Source: Hydrogenophilales bacterium 16-64-40 (GTDB taxonomy: Bacteria; Pseudomonadota; Gammaproteobacteria; Burkholderiales; Thiobacillaceae). Taken from it: DNA of 64,000 nt. This document shows, piece by piece, positions 54,878-63,713 of the stretch. Every line of letters starts with the position of its first letter. Position 1 is the first letter of the stretch. A program made the translations under genes and the position numbers. The stretch is taken from the NCBI GenBank assembly GCA_002256995.1, contig NCGX01000007.1:21341-85340 (forward strand), given 5' to 3'. The notes under the pieces were generated by a model. The model had not been told where the DNA came from and made no database searches. It worked only from the letters and a program-made list of their open reading frames with translations.

Positions 54878-55816
54878 TCAGCAGCGCTGGGCGCCGTGAT
54901 ACAGGTTGACGACGTGACGGGCCTCTGCGAAGAACAGCCAGCGTTCGACTGCGGCGCCGGCAAGGCCGGCAAAGGCCGCGATGATGGCCGCGGTCTGGCC
55001 GCCTTGCTGGTTGAAGATCCACATCAGCATGAGGCCGGGTACCGCAAAGCCCAGCACGAACACCACGGCCTTGAGCAAGCTGGCTCTCTGCCGCGCGATC
55101 TGGAAGCCGAATTCCTGGGTAAGGAAGGTGCCGTGGGTGTGGCCGGTGTCGAGCAACTTGACCTTGGCGCGGGTGAGGCCGGTGGCGGTGTTGATGGTGG
55201 GCGACAGGCCCGGGCTGCGGATCCAGAAGTAGTAGATCGCCTTCAGCACGGCCGCAATCGCCATGATCAGCGCCGCCATGGCGATGTAGGGCGTGGTGTC
55301 GAGGCCGGCGACGACGGCACCCAGCAGCAGCAGCAGGCTGCCGCTGGCGTACCCGAGCGCCAGGTAGTTGGCCGGCACCAGCGGCGTATTCCACTGACGG
55401 ATGGTTTTCAGGCAGGCGTAGATCATGCCGGTGGAGAACACCGTGATCCAGGCCATCACCGCGGTCAGAAAGCCGCTGCTGACGCGCAGCCACTGCGGTG
55501 CGTCGAACATGATGCTGGCGAGGTAAATCAGCGCCAGCGGCATGAATACCACGGCGAACACGCCTTCGCGCGACAGCCACGAGGTGCGGAAACGGCTGAA
55601 CGCGCGCCAGGCGTTTTTCGGGTTGGCGAGGTGGAAGGTCGACGACAACAGGCCGAACACGACCAGGGACAGCGCGATGAGGCCGCCCCCGACGAGTTGG
55701 TCATTGCTGAAGCTGCCGCCGAGCTTGAAGAAGTCGGCAATGAACAGCAGCGAGAACAGGCCGAAGCCGGCGCCCGATGCAACGGTGAAGAAAATGACTG
55801 AGAAAGCGGGATGCAT
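54878..55816 (-). CDS. soeC: SoeC, membrane anchor of sulfite-oxidising enzyme (DmsC-like)
   Basis: A 312-residue integral membrane protein with about eight hydrophobic helices, of the DmsC/NrfD-like anchor type (MHPAFSVIFFTVASGAGFG start, LANPKNAWRAF, FRTSWLSREG). It should anchor SoeAB at the cytoplasmic face and pass electrons to quinone. AGGAGTAACC precedes ATG 55816. It follows soeB with a gap of about 140 bases that holds a palindromic repeat. Confidence 0.92.
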   Translation of the reverse strand: MHPAFSVIFFTVASGAGFGLFSLLFIADFFKLGGSFSNDQLVGGGLIALSLVVFGLLSSTFHLANPKNAWRAFSRFRTSWLSREGVFAVVFMPLALIYLASIMFDAPQWLRVSSGFLTAVMAWITVFSTGMIYACLKTIRQWNTPLVPANYLALGYASGSLLLLLGAVVAGLDTTPYIAMAALIMAIAAVLKAIYYFWIRSPGLSPTINTATGLTRAKVKLLDTGHTHGTFLTQEFGFQIARQRASLLKAVVFVLGFAVPGLMLMWIFNQQGGQTAAIIAAFAGLAGAAVERWLFFAEARHVVNLYHGAQRC

Positions 55817-55840
55817 GGTTACTCCTGTTTATTCTTTATC

Positions 55841-55929
55841 CGTCATCGCGAGATTCGCAGGAACGTGGCGATCCAGACCTTGCCGGCTTCGCGGGATTTC
55901 TGGATTGCTTCGCGTTGCTCGCAATGACG
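55841..55929. repeat. Palindromic repeat between soeB and soeC
   Basis: An 89-base element with ends CGTCATCGCGAG and CTCGCAATGACG and inner arms GCGATCCAGA / TCTGGATTGC. The CGTCATTGCGAG...GCAATCCAG pattern is a widespread dispersed bacterial palindrome. Its site inside the soe operon suggests a processing or attenuation point that lowers soeC relative to soeAB. Confidence 0.8.
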
Positions 55930-55956
55930 AAGGGTAAATTTGAGTGCCTATTTAAT

Positions 55957-56652
55957 TCAGCGGCGCACCAGTCTGTTGGCAAACTGCTTGATGCTTTCCT
56001 TCAACCCGCCACGGGGCTTGGTGTCGACCGGAATCACCGGCCTGCTGCGCGGCGGCAGGTAGGTGTTGGTCGGGTTGTAGTTGAGCTCGGGCATCAAAGG
56101 GAAGCCGCCGCGCTCGCGCACGGTGCGCGACACCGCCGAATCGGGATCGTCGAAGTCGCCAAACATGCGGGCGTGCGCCGGGCAGGTCAGGACGCAGGCG
56201 GGCTGGCGCTCCTCGACCGGCAGTTCCAGGTCGTAGATGCGGTCGACGCACAGGGTGCACTTCTTCATGGTGCCGGACGAGCGGTCGAGTTCGCGTGCGC
56301 CGTACGGGCAGGCCCACGAGCAGTAGTTGCAGCCCATGCACTTGTCCTGGTCGATCAGCACGATGCCGTCTTCGGGGCGCTTGTAAGAGGCGCCGGTGGG
56401 ACACACGGTAACGCAGTCGGCGTCCTCGCAGTGCATGCACGACATCGGGAAGTTGACGGTCTTGTTGTTCGGATACTCGTCCATTTCGTAATGGCGAATC
56501 CGGTTGAACCACACGCCCGACGGCTCGGCGCCGTAGGGCTGGTAGTCGGACAACGGGCCGATGGTGCCGGAGGCGTTCCACTCCTTGCAGGCGATGGCGC
56601 AGGCATGACAGCCCACGCATACGTCGAGGTCGACGACCAATCCAAGTCTCAT
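55957..56652 (-). CDS. soeB: SoeB, iron-sulfur subunit of sulfite-oxidising enzyme
   Basis: A 231-residue four-cluster ferredoxin subunit of the DmsB type. Cysteine groups start at C12, C15, C18 and C22 (CVGCHACAIAC); further groups are CMHCEDADC, CMGCNYCSWAC and CTLCVDRI with CVLTCP. It transfers electrons from SoeA to SoeC. No signal peptide, consistent with a cytoplasmic complex. The start is 31 bases after the soeA stop. Confidence 0.95.
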   Translation of the reverse strand: MRLGLVVDLDVCVGCHACAIACKEWNASGTIGPLSDYQPYGAEPSGVWFNRIRHYEMDEYPNNKTVNFPMSCMHCEDADCVTVCPTGASYKRPEDGIVLIDQDKCMGCNYCSWACPYGARELDRSSGTMKKCTLCVDRIYDLELPVEERQPACVLTCPAHARMFGDFDDPDSAVSRTVRERGGFPLMPELNYNPTNTYLPPRSRPVIPVDTKPRGGLKESIKQFANRLVRR

Positions 56653-56683
56653 AATTGTGCTCGCTCTATTTTCTGGGGACTGC

Positions 56684-59560
56684 TCAGTTTTTTTCGTGAT
56701 CGCGCCGCGCGTCGTAACGCAGCACGTCGGGGCGCGCGTAATCGTCGCCCGGCAATTTCTTCAGCGCGTCGAACTGCGGCCATGAGCCGGTTTCGCCCGG
56801 CGCGGCCTTCCATATCTTCACGCGCAGGTCGAACCACGCCGCCTGACCGGTCACCGGGTCGGAGTTGGTGACGCGGCGCTCGCCGGCCTTTTCCGGCAAC
56901 AGCTCCGAAATCAGGTGGTTGAGCAGGAAACCCTTGGTCGCCTCGGAAGCGTTTTCCTTCAGGCCCCAGGCGCCCTTCTGCTTGCCGATGGCGTTCCAGG
57001 TCCAGATAGTGTCTTCCTGGGTGCCCTCCATGGTCTTGACCTGGCAGCGAATCTTGCCGTTGTGCGACTCGACCCAGATCCAGTCGAAGTCCTTGATGCC
57101 CATATCGGCCGCGCGGCGGGCGTTCATGTACATGTAGTTCTGCGCCATGATCTGACGCAGCCACACGTTCTGCGAATCCCACGAGTGGTACATGAACATG
57201 GGACGCTGGGTCAGCGCGTAGAAGGGGTACTCGTCCTTGTCCACGCGCTGCTGCTCCAGCGGCTCGTACCACATCGGCAACGGGTCGAAGTACTTCACCA
57301 GGCGCTCGCGGTCGACCTGGTTGTTGGGCTGCGGGCCGTCGTACAGGCCCTGCCCCGCCAGGCGGAACTTCTGCAACGGCTCGGAATAGAACTGCATGAT
57401 GATGGGCTCGGCCTTGCCGACGAAACCCACATCGGCCGCCACGTCAAGGTAGTCCTTGTTGGCGAAGCGCATGTACTTCTGGCTGTCGGGCCAGTGGTGG
57501 GCGAAGAAGCTCTCGTTCTCGATGTACTTTTCCCACTGCTTGGGGTTGGGCTCGCCCTTCAGCGATTGGGTGCCGTCCTTGCCACGCCAGCCGGCGAGGA
57601 AGCCCACGCCCGGCGAACGCTCGTAATTGACGATGAAGTCGGGATAGTCCTTGAACTTGGGCGTGCCGTCCGGCTTGGTGAACGCCGGGAATTTGAGGCG
57701 CCCGGCCAGCTCGACCATGACTTCCTGCCACGGCCGCACGTCGCGGTCGGGCTTGACCAGCGGATAGCGGATGGCATCGGCCGCCGCGTCCGGCTCGGAA
57801 ATCGGCCGGTCGAGCAGCGAAATGCAGTCGTGCCGCTCGAGGTAAGTGGTGTCCGGCAGGATCAGGTCGGCGAAGTTGGTCATCTCCGAATGGAAGGCGT
57901 CGATCACCACCAGGAACGGGATCTTGTACTGGCCCGGCTCCTCCGGGTCCTTGGCGCGCAGCATGTCCTGCACGTTGGCCGTGTTCATGGTCGAGTTCCA
58001 CGCCATGTTGGCCATGAACAGGATCAGCGTGTCGAGCGCATAGGGATCGTGATTGGTCGCGTTGGTGATGACCATGTGCATGAGCCCGTGCGAGGCGATC
58101 GGCACTTCCCACGAATAGGCCTTGTCGATGCGCAGCGGGTTGCCGAATTCGTCGATCACCAGGTCTTCCGGGCGCGTCGGGAAGCCGAGCGGCGGACGCG
58201 ACAGCGGCGTGTTCGGCGCGTTGATGATGTCGATGTTGTTTTCCGGCAGCTGGTGCGGCGGAATCGGCTTCGGGTACGGCGCGCGGGCGCGGAAGTTGCC
58301 CGGCGAGTCGAGCGCGCCCAGCAGCATCTGGATCATGTGGATCGCGCGGCAGGAGTGGAAGCCATTGGAGTGCGCCGCGATGCCGCGCATCGCGTACATC
58401 GCCACCGGGCGGCCGACCACCTTGTCGTGCTTGCGGCCCCACACGTCGGTCCATTCGATCGGCAGCTCGACCGTCTCCTTGAACGCGACGTGCGCCATTT
58501 CCAGCGCGATGCGCTCGATGGTCTCGGCCGGCAGGCCGCATTCCAGTGCGACGTTTTCCGGTGCGTAGCGATCGTCGAGATAACGCTCGACCATCAGCGA
58601 CATCACGGTCTTGACGCGACGACCGTCGGGCGCCACGTATTCGCCGAACAGCGCCGGCGCGATGTCGCCGTCGATGCCGTTGCGGAAGGCTTCCTTGTCG
58701 ATATCCCAGATCAGCGGCTGCTCGTTTTCATCGCGCAGGAACAGGCCGTCGCCCTTCTGCCCCGGGTTCTGCACCACCAGCCAGGAGGCGTTGGTGTAGC
58801 GCACCAGGAATTCGTAGTCGAACTTTTCGTGCTTTAGCAGCACGTGCACCATCGACATGGCGAGCAGGCCGTCCATGCCGGGCTTGATCGGCAGCCATTC
58901 GTCGGCGATCGCCGAGTAGCCGGTGCGCACCGGGTTGACGGTGACGAACTTGCCGCCGCGGCGCTTCAACTTTTCCAGGCCGATCTTGATCGGGTTGGAG
59001 GAATGGTCTTCCGCCACGCCCCACATCAGGAAATACTTGGCGTAGTCCCAGTCGGGCGCGCCGAATTCCCAGAACGAGAAGCCGATGGAATACAGGCCGG
59101 CCGCTGCCATATTGACCGAGCAGAAGCCACCGTGCGCCGACCAGTTGGGGGTGCCGAACTGCTGTGCCCACAGACCGGTGAGCGCCTGCATCTGGTCACG
59201 CCCGGTGAAGAACCCCAGCTTGGACGGATCGGTCGCGCGGATCTCTTCCAAACGGTCGGTCAGCACGTCGAGCGCCTGTTCCCAGGAAATCGGCTCGTAG
59301 ATGCCTTCGCCGCGCTCGGTGCCGGGCTTCCTCATCAAGGGCTGGGTCAGCTTGGCGGTGGAGTACTGCTTCATGATCCCCGCCGAGCCCTTGGCGCACA
59401 GTACGCCCTGGTTGGTGGGATGGTTGCGGTTGCCCTGGATGAAGCGGACCTTGTTGCCCTCCATCGTCACCTTGATGCCGCAGCGGCACGCACACATGTA
59501 ACAGGTGGTGTACTTGATTTCCTGCGCGTCGTGATTTTCGAGTTTGATCTTGGCGTTCAT
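56684..59560 (-). CDS. soeA: SoeA, molybdopterin catalytic subunit of sulfite-oxidising enzyme
   Basis: A 958-residue molybdopterin oxidoreductase of the DMSO-reductase family that is expected to oxidise sulfite to sulfate in the cytoplasm. It has an N-terminal 4Fe-4S site (C20, C23, C27, C55), molybdopterin domains (for example GFFTGRDQMQALTGLWAQQFG) and the C-terminal cofactor-binding domain. There is no twin-arginine signal. Absence of a signal, the length and the linked B and C subunits fit SoeABC; polysulfide or tetrathionate reductases are less likely given the sulfur-oxidation context. It has a 170-base leader with hairpins and probably its own promoter. Confidence 0.93.
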   Translation of the reverse strand: MNAKIKLENHDAQEIKYTTCYMCACRCGIKVTMEGNKVRFIQGNRNHPTNQGVLCAKGSAGIMKQYSTAKLTQPLMRKPGTERGEGIYEPISWEQALDVLTDRLEEIRATDPSKLGFFTGRDQMQALTGLWAQQFGTPNWSAHGGFCSVNMAAAGLYSIGFSFWEFGAPDWDYAKYFLMWGVAEDHSSNPIKIGLEKLKRRGGKFVTVNPVRTGYSAIADEWLPIKPGMDGLLAMSMVHVLLKHEKFDYEFLVRYTNASWLVVQNPGQKGDGLFLRDENEQPLIWDIDKEAFRNGIDGDIAPALFGEYVAPDGRRVKTVMSLMVERYLDDRYAPENVALECGLPAETIERIALEMAHVAFKETVELPIEWTDVWGRKHDKVVGRPVAMYAMRGIAAHSNGFHSCRAIHMIQMLLGALDSPGNFRARAPYPKPIPPHQLPENNIDIINAPNTPLSRPPLGFPTRPEDLVIDEFGNPLRIDKAYSWEVPIASHGLMHMVITNATNHDPYALDTLILFMANMAWNSTMNTANVQDMLRAKDPEEPGQYKIPFLVVIDAFHSEMTNFADLILPDTTYLERHDCISLLDRPISEPDAAADAIRYPLVKPDRDVRPWQEVMVELAGRLKFPAFTKPDGTPKFKDYPDFIVNYERSPGVGFLAGWRGKDGTQSLKGEPNPKQWEKYIENESFFAHHWPDSQKYMRFANKDYLDVAADVGFVGKAEPIIMQFYSEPLQKFRLAGQGLYDGPQPNNQVDRERLVKYFDPLPMWYEPLEQQRVDKDEYPFYALTQRPMFMYHSWDSQNVWLRQIMAQNYMYMNARRAADMGIKDFDWIWVESHNGKIRCQVKTMEGTQEDTIWTWNAIGKQKGAWGLKENASEATKGFLLNHLISELLPEKAGERRVTNSDPVTGQAAWFDLRVKIWKAAPGETGSWPQFDALKKLPGDDYARPDVLRYDARRDHEKN

Positions 59561-59587
59561 ACGGTCTCTAAGCTCAAAATGGTCCCC

Positions 59588-59615
59588 AGCGGTTCCGCGA
59601 TGGAACTGCTTTTTT
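59588..59615 (+). terminator. Possible plus-strand terminator in the soeA leader
   Basis: Stem AGCgGTTCC / GGAACtGCT with loop GCGAT followed by six T residues on the plus strand. No plus-strand gene ends here, so it may stop antisense transcripts, or its minus-strand form may act as a leader hairpin of soeA mRNA. Confidence 0.45.
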
Positions 59616-59649
59616 CCTGCCGGATATTAGGTGACTGCTGGAAGCAGCG

Positions 59650-59667
59650 CCAGCGCATCGGCGCTGG
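59650..59667. other. Hairpin in soeA 5' leader
   Basis: Perfect 7-base stem CCAGCGC / GCGCTGG with ATCG loop, about 90 bases before the soeA start. AT-rich sequence with several TATA-like hexamers lies just beyond (59686-59712), the likely promoter zone. No known riboswitch was recognised. Confidence 0.45.
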
Positions 59668-59738
59668 ATGCTGTGGGGACGGCTATATATTAAAAGTTTC
59701 GAATATATTGGTATTTTGCACTTCTAGCCGCCCACATG

Positions 59739-59772
59739 GCAAGTAAAACGGCTGATATCCCTATAAGCCGTT
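59739..59772 (-). terminator. Rho-independent terminator after the TlpA-like gene
   Basis: Stem AACGGCT (59747-59753) / AGCCGTT (59766-59772), 12-base loop, followed on the minus strand by TTTTACTT. It lies about 20 bases after the TlpA-like gene and separates that unit from soeA. Confidence 0.65.
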
Positions 59773-59789
59773 CTGATAATATTCCTTGT

Positions 59790-60338
59790 TTATTGAGGGG
59801 TTAAGGGCTTCGGTTCGCGCTGTTTCGACTGCGTCGGCAATTCGGCCAGCAGCGATTCGATCGCCTGGAGCGCCTCGCCCTCGTCCCATTCGGTCGGCCC
59901 GGTCAGCACGTAGCGCACGCGGCCCTGCGCGTCCAGCAGGAAGGTGGTGGGCAGGGCAAAGACTTTCCAGCGGCGGGTGTTGCTGCCGTCGGGATCGAGC
60001 AGGATCGGAAAACCCAGCTTCATTTTGGACAGGTAAGCATTCACCTCCTCCGGCGTTTCGGCGCTGTCGAGCGCAACGATGGCCAGCGGTCTCCCTGTCA
60101 TCTCCAGCCGCAACCGCTCCATCGACGGCATTTCGCGCAGGCAGGGCGGACACCACGACGCCCAGAAATTAAGCAGCACCACCTTGCCGCGGTAGTCGGC
60201 CAAGGTCCTGGTGGCGCCCGTCAGGTCCTGCGCTTTCAGTTCCGGCGCCGGCGTCGCGGGGCGCGCCTCGAATCCGGCCGCCTGCGTGCCGCCGTTCAGT
60301 AACAGGCCCAGCGCACAGGCCATCAGCCATCGTTTCAT
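59790..60338 (-). CDS. TlpA-like periplasmic thioredoxin
   Basis: A 182-residue thiol-disulfide protein with a signal peptide (about 1-21, ending QAA) and the active site FWASWCPPCLREMP (C63, C66). The thioredoxin domain includes the cis-Pro segment ALPTTFLLD. It may maintain thiols of cytochromes or sulfur enzymes in the periplasm. ATG 60338 overlaps the previous gene's stop (ATGA) and has GGGGA upstream; ATG 60344 is an alternative. The extra ~20-residue C-terminal tail is Lys/Pro/Gln-rich. Confidence 0.93.
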   Translation of the reverse strand: MKRWLMACALGLLLNGGTQAAGFEARPATPAPELKAQDLTGATRTLADYRGKVVLLNFWASWCPPCLREMPSMERLRLEMTGRPLAIVALDSAETPEEVNAYLSKMKLGFPILLDPDGSNTRRWKVFALPTTFLLDAQGRVRYVLTGPTEWDEGEALQAIESLLAELPTQSKQREPKPLTPQ

Positions 60339-61036
60339 TGACATCCCCAGTCATTCAATTCACGCAGCAGCATGGCATCCATGCGGCGACTCTCGGCCAT
60401 TTCAAATTCGGTTGGTGTTTCGCGCATCCAGTAGCCTTCGCGCAAGTTCTCCAGGATCACCTGGCTGGTCGATGCGCCCTGTTTCTCCAGATGATCCAGC
60501 AGGCCGGGCAGCCAGGGGGTGGCGGCCGAACGGCGCGGCTGCAGCACCCTCACCTGCAAGCCGGACAGGCGCCCCACATCGAGAAAATCCGGCGCTGCCA
60601 GCGGCGCTGCCACGGTATAGAGATTCGGATACATCAGCAGCACGCACAACTGTTGCCGCTCGACCGGTTGCAGCAGGGCCGCGGCGCGCAGCACCGGCAC
60701 CGCGGCGCGCGACACTGCGTAGACGACGACCCGCTTGCCGCCGGCCTGTGCGGCACGCAGCCAGTCTGCCAGGTCCTGCGCCGGCACGCTGTCCATGCTG
60801 CTCGGCAGCTGCGGCAGGAAAAAGGCGCTGACGGGGTCGAGCGACCACACCGCCATCCCGCGTTCGGCCAGTTGCTGGGCGGCCTGCAGCTCGGGTTCGG
60901 CGCGCCCGCGCTCGGACGCCACCCACAGCAGCAGGCGCGCGCCCTCCGCCGGAAAGGCCCGGTAGTCCGGTATGTCGGCCTGCGCCGCGAACGAGCATGC
61001 CCAAATACTCAACAGCAGGAATTTAAAAATACGCAT
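60335..61036 (-). CDS. Secreted protein of unknown function, alpha/beta-hydrolase-like
   Basis: A 233-residue protein with a signal peptide (about 1-20, ending QA). Segments RLLLWVASERG, GMAVWSLDPVS and RVVVYAVSRAAVPVLRAA suggest an alpha/beta-hydrolase order of strands, with a Ser in the elbow position (AVSRA) but without the canonical GxSxG. I do not recognise a named family. It is translationally coupled to the TlpA-like gene, implying a shared periplasmic job. ATG 61036 begins the signal peptide; the frame is open to 61090. Confidence 0.75.
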   Translation of the reverse strand: MRIFKFLLLSIWACSFAAQADIPDYRAFPAEGARLLLWVASERGRAEPELQAAQQLAERGMAVWSLDPVSAFFLPQLPSSMDSVPAQDLADWLRAAQAGGKRVVVYAVSRAAVPVLRAAALLQPVERQQLCVLLMYPNLYTVAAPLAAPDFLDVGRLSGLQVRVLQPRRSAATPWLPGLLDHLEKQGASTSQVILENLREGYWMRETPTEFEMAESRRMDAMLLRELNDWGCQ

Positions 61037-61115
61037 ACGACCTTCGAAAATGTCCAGCCGCCATCTTGCCGCAGTGCGACCAGAGCACAAGAGGATGTTT
61101 TGACCAGATGAACGT

Positions 61116-61595
61116 TTACAACGGGGCGCGCCAGTGTCCGGAACGTCCGCCCTGTTTTTCCAGCAGCCGGATGTCCGACATCGTCATGCCGCGGTCGACT
61201 GCCTTGCACATGTCATAGATGGTCAAGAGCGCCACACTGACGCCGGTCAGCGCTTCCATCTCCACTCCGGTCTTGCCCACGGTTTCGGCCGTCACCCTGC
61301 AGGCGATCGACGATTCGGCCTCGTCGTGGCTGAATTCCACGCTGACCTTCGTCAGCGCAATCGGGTGGCACAACGGGATCAGTTCGGCGGTGCGCTTGGT
61401 CGCCTGGATCGCCGCGATGCGTGCAATGCCGAGCACATCGCCCTTGGCCGCCTGGCCGCCCAGGATGCGCGCCAGGGTGTCGGGTAACATGCTGATCTGG
61501 CCGCCCGCCACAGCAACGCGCCGGGTCTCATCCTTGTCCGCAACGTCGACCATGACGGCGCGACCGCGTTCATCGAAGTGGGTGAATTCGCTCAT
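61116..61595 (-). CDS. moaC: Cyclic pyranopterin monophosphate synthase MoaC
   Basis: Second step of molybdopterin synthesis after MoaA. The 159-residue protein shows [35 protein letters not shown] (substrate-binding His/Cys), [25 protein letters not shown] and the C-terminal GGRSGHW. ATG 61595 is used; the frame stays open far upstream only as a shadow of the opposite-strand gene. The molybdoenzyme soeA lies 1.5 kb downstream, so cofactor supply is near its user, though no other moa gene is here. Confidence 0.96.
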   Translation of the reverse strand: MSEFTHFDERGRAVMVDVADKDETRRVAVAGGQISMLPDTLARILGGQAAKGDVLGIARIAAIQATKRTAELIPLCHPIALTKVSVEFSHDEAESSIACRVTAETVGKTGVEMEALTGVSVALLTIYDMCKAVDRGMTMSDIRLLEKQGGRSGHWRAPL

Positions 61596-61667
61596 ACCTG
61601 GGAACCTTGTTGTGAATTTCCGCATCGTAATCGAAATGAACCTGACTTCCTTCATCCCCACGTGCTG

Positions 61668-63086
61668 ATGCTGCGCACCCTGCTCGCACTCGCGCTGGCG
61701 ATTCAGCCGGTTTTCGCCGCCGACCTGCCCGACCTGGGCGAGGTGTCGCGGCAGTATTTTTCCGACCAGGAAGAGCAGACGCTGGGACGCGCCATCATGC
61801 GCGACGTCTACGCCGATCCGCGTTATCTGGACGATCCGGAAATCGAAACCTATCTCAACCAGCTCGGCTACAAGCTGGTCTCGGTCAGCACGCGCAACCA
61901 GCGCGAATTCAATTTCTTCGTCGTCGACGACCCCAGCATCAACGCCTTTGCCATGCCGGGCGGCAACATCGGCGTGCACACCGGCCTGCTGCTCACCGCA
62001 CAGAGCGAGTCCGAACTGGCTAGTGTGGTGGGACACGAAATCGCCCACGTCACCCAAAATCACATCGCGCGCATGATCGCCTCGCAAAGCCAGAGCCAAT
62101 GGCCGACCATGGCCGCACTCGCGCTGGCACTGCTCGCAGCGCGCTCCAACCCCAATGTGGCCAGCGCGGCAATTGCCTCCACCCAGGCCTACTCGATCCA
62201 GAACCAGCTCAATTACAGCCGCGACTATGAGCGCGAGGCCGACCGCCTGGGCTACGAAATGCTGACCCGCGGCGGTTACGACCCGCGCGGCATGAGCGTG
62301 TTCTTCAACCGCCTGGAGCGCGCCAACCGGTTTTACGACAGCAGCGCGCCCGCCTACCTGCGCACCCACCCGCTCACCACCGACCGCATCTCCGACATGC
62401 AGTCGCGCAGCGAAACCGCGCCTTATCAGCAGGTGGCGGACAGCCTGGACTTCCAACTGGTGCGCGCGCGCCTTCGTGCGCAGGAAAACAGTCCGGCCGA
62501 CGCCGTGCTCGCCGCACGCAATGCGCTGAAGGACAAACGCTACAGCAGCGAAACCGCCGCGCGCTATGGCCTCGCCACCGCGCTGGTTCGGGCACGCCAG
62601 TTCAAGGAAGCCGAGGCCGAGGTGCAAAAGCTGCTGTCCGGCAAGCCGACGCATCCAATGATCCAGCGACTGGCGGCCCACACCGCGCTGGCAGCCGGCA
62701 CCTCTGCGCTCGCCCTGCAGCGTTACCAGGCCGGCAGCGAGGCCCATCCCGGCTACCGCCCCCTGCAGTACGGCCATATCGAGGCCCTGCTGGCTGCAGG
62801 ACGCAGCCAGCATGCGCTGACCCGCGTCGACCGGCAACTTGCGCTGTATCCGCTCGACCGCCGCCTGTGGCGGCTGGCCGCCCAGACGCATGCTCAACTG
62901 GGACACCGGCTGCTCAGCCATCGCGCCCAGGCGGAGGCGTCCGCGCTGAGCGGCAACCTGGTCGCCGCCATCGAACAGATCAGTCTCGGCATCAAGGTGG
63001 GCGACGGCAGCTTCCACGAAATGTCGGCGGCCGAAGCGCGGCGCCGCGAATGGCAGGAAGCCGAAAAATCACAACGTAAGAATTAA
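61668..63086 (+). CDS. bepA: M48 family metalloprotease with TPR repeats (BepA-like)
   Basis: Periplasmic zinc protease/chaperone for outer-membrane proteins such as LptD. The 472-residue protein has a signal peptide (about 1-18), the zinc site HEIAH (H123, E124, H127) with the third ligand in YEREADRLG, and a C-terminal TPR region (about 250-440). ATG 61668 begins the signal peptide; it diverges from moaC with a 72-base gap. Confidence 0.94.
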   Translation: MLRTLLALALAIQPVFAADLPDLGEVSRQYFSDQEEQTLGRAIMRDVYADPRYLDDPEIETYLNQLGYKLVSVSTRNQREFNFFVVDDPSINAFAMPGGNIGVHTGLLLTAQSESELASVVGHEIAHVTQNHIARMIASQSQSQWPTMAALALALLAARSNPNVASAAIASTQAYSIQNQLNYSRDYEREADRLGYEMLTRGGYDPRGMSVFFNRLERANRFYDSSAPAYLRTHPLTTDRISDMQSRSETAPYQQVADSLDFQLVRARLRAQENSPADAVLAARNALKDKRYSSETAARYGLATALVRARQFKEAEAEVQKLLSGKPTHPMIQRLAAHTALAAGTSALALQRYQAGSEAHPGYRPLQYGHIEALLAAGRSQHALTRVDRQLALYPLDRRLWRLAAQTHAQLGHRLLSHRAQAEASALSGNLVAAIEQISLGIKVGDGSFHEMSAAEARRREWQEAEKSQRKN

Positions 63087-63288
63087 CCACTGCATGCGCA
63101 AGCCCCTATTTGGTGCGGCTGGTAGGAATTTACCCTGCGTTCCGGACGGAAATATGGGCGGTTGGACTTGCGTGCCAAAAACGAATTCCACTATGCTTCG
63201 GCTCATCCATCACTGGATAGCGTTCACTGCTGGGCACGCCCAGGCGGAAAGCGCTTTCATCACTATGTTAAAAATTAGGAGGATGACT

Positions 63289-63678
63289 ATGCGAAAGTTG
63301 CATCAAGTAGCAGCGGCCTGCGCGATCAGCGCGATCATGCTGTCGGGTAGTGTGCTGGCACAGGCTACGGCAACCCCGGCTGGCGCAGCTGCCCCCAAGA
63401 AGGAAGAGACCGGCAAGGACATCGCGTTTAACCGCAGCAAAGGCAACTGCCTGGCCTGCCACGCCATGCCGACGCTGCCGGACGCCGAATCAGCCGGCAT
63501 GTATGGTCCGCCGCTGATCGCGATGAGCGCACGCTATCCCAGCAAAGCCAAGCTGCGCGCCCAGATCTGGGACGCCACCGCGGCCAATCCTTCCAGCAGC
63601 ATGATCCCGTACGGCAAGCATGGCGTGCTGACGGAAGCTGAAATCGATAAAGTGACCGACTTCGTGTACGGTCTGTGA
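63289..63678 (+). CDS. soxX: Sulfur-oxidation c-type cytochrome SoxX
   Basis: Small haem subunit of SoxAX, which couples thiosulfate to the SoxY carrier in the periplasm. The 129-residue protein has a signal peptide (about 1-25, ending LAQ), one haem c site CLACH (C54, C57, H58) and a late MIPYGKHG segment that likely supplies the Met ligand. ATG 63289 follows a strong AGGAGG at 63277-63282; the frame extends to 63094 but that part is leader. Between 63087 and 63288 I see no gene; it should hold the sox promoter. Confidence 0.95.
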   Translation: MRKLHQVAAACAISAIMLSGSVLAQATATPAGAAAPKKEETGKDIAFNRSKGNCLACHAMPTLPDAESAGMYGPPLIAMSARYPSKAKLRAQIWDATAANPSSSMIPYGKHGVLTEAEIDKVTDFVYGL

Positions 63679-63713
63679 TTACCCGTTACCTTGCTCAATC
63701 AGGAGATTTGCCC

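Noticed and set aside
56915-58837. A 640-codon plus-strand frame inside soeA
   Set aside because: Low-complexity His/Arg/Val-rich shadow of a well-supported molybdoenzyme gene.
59561-59720. Molybdenum-cofactor riboswitch in the soeA leader
   Set aside because: Hairpins exist, but I could not match the conserved cores of that riboswitch; described only as unassigned hairpins.
61596-63017. Long minus-strand extension upstream of moaC
   Set aside because: It lies entirely opposite the BepA-like gene; only the last 159 codons match MoaC, and they start at a good ATG.
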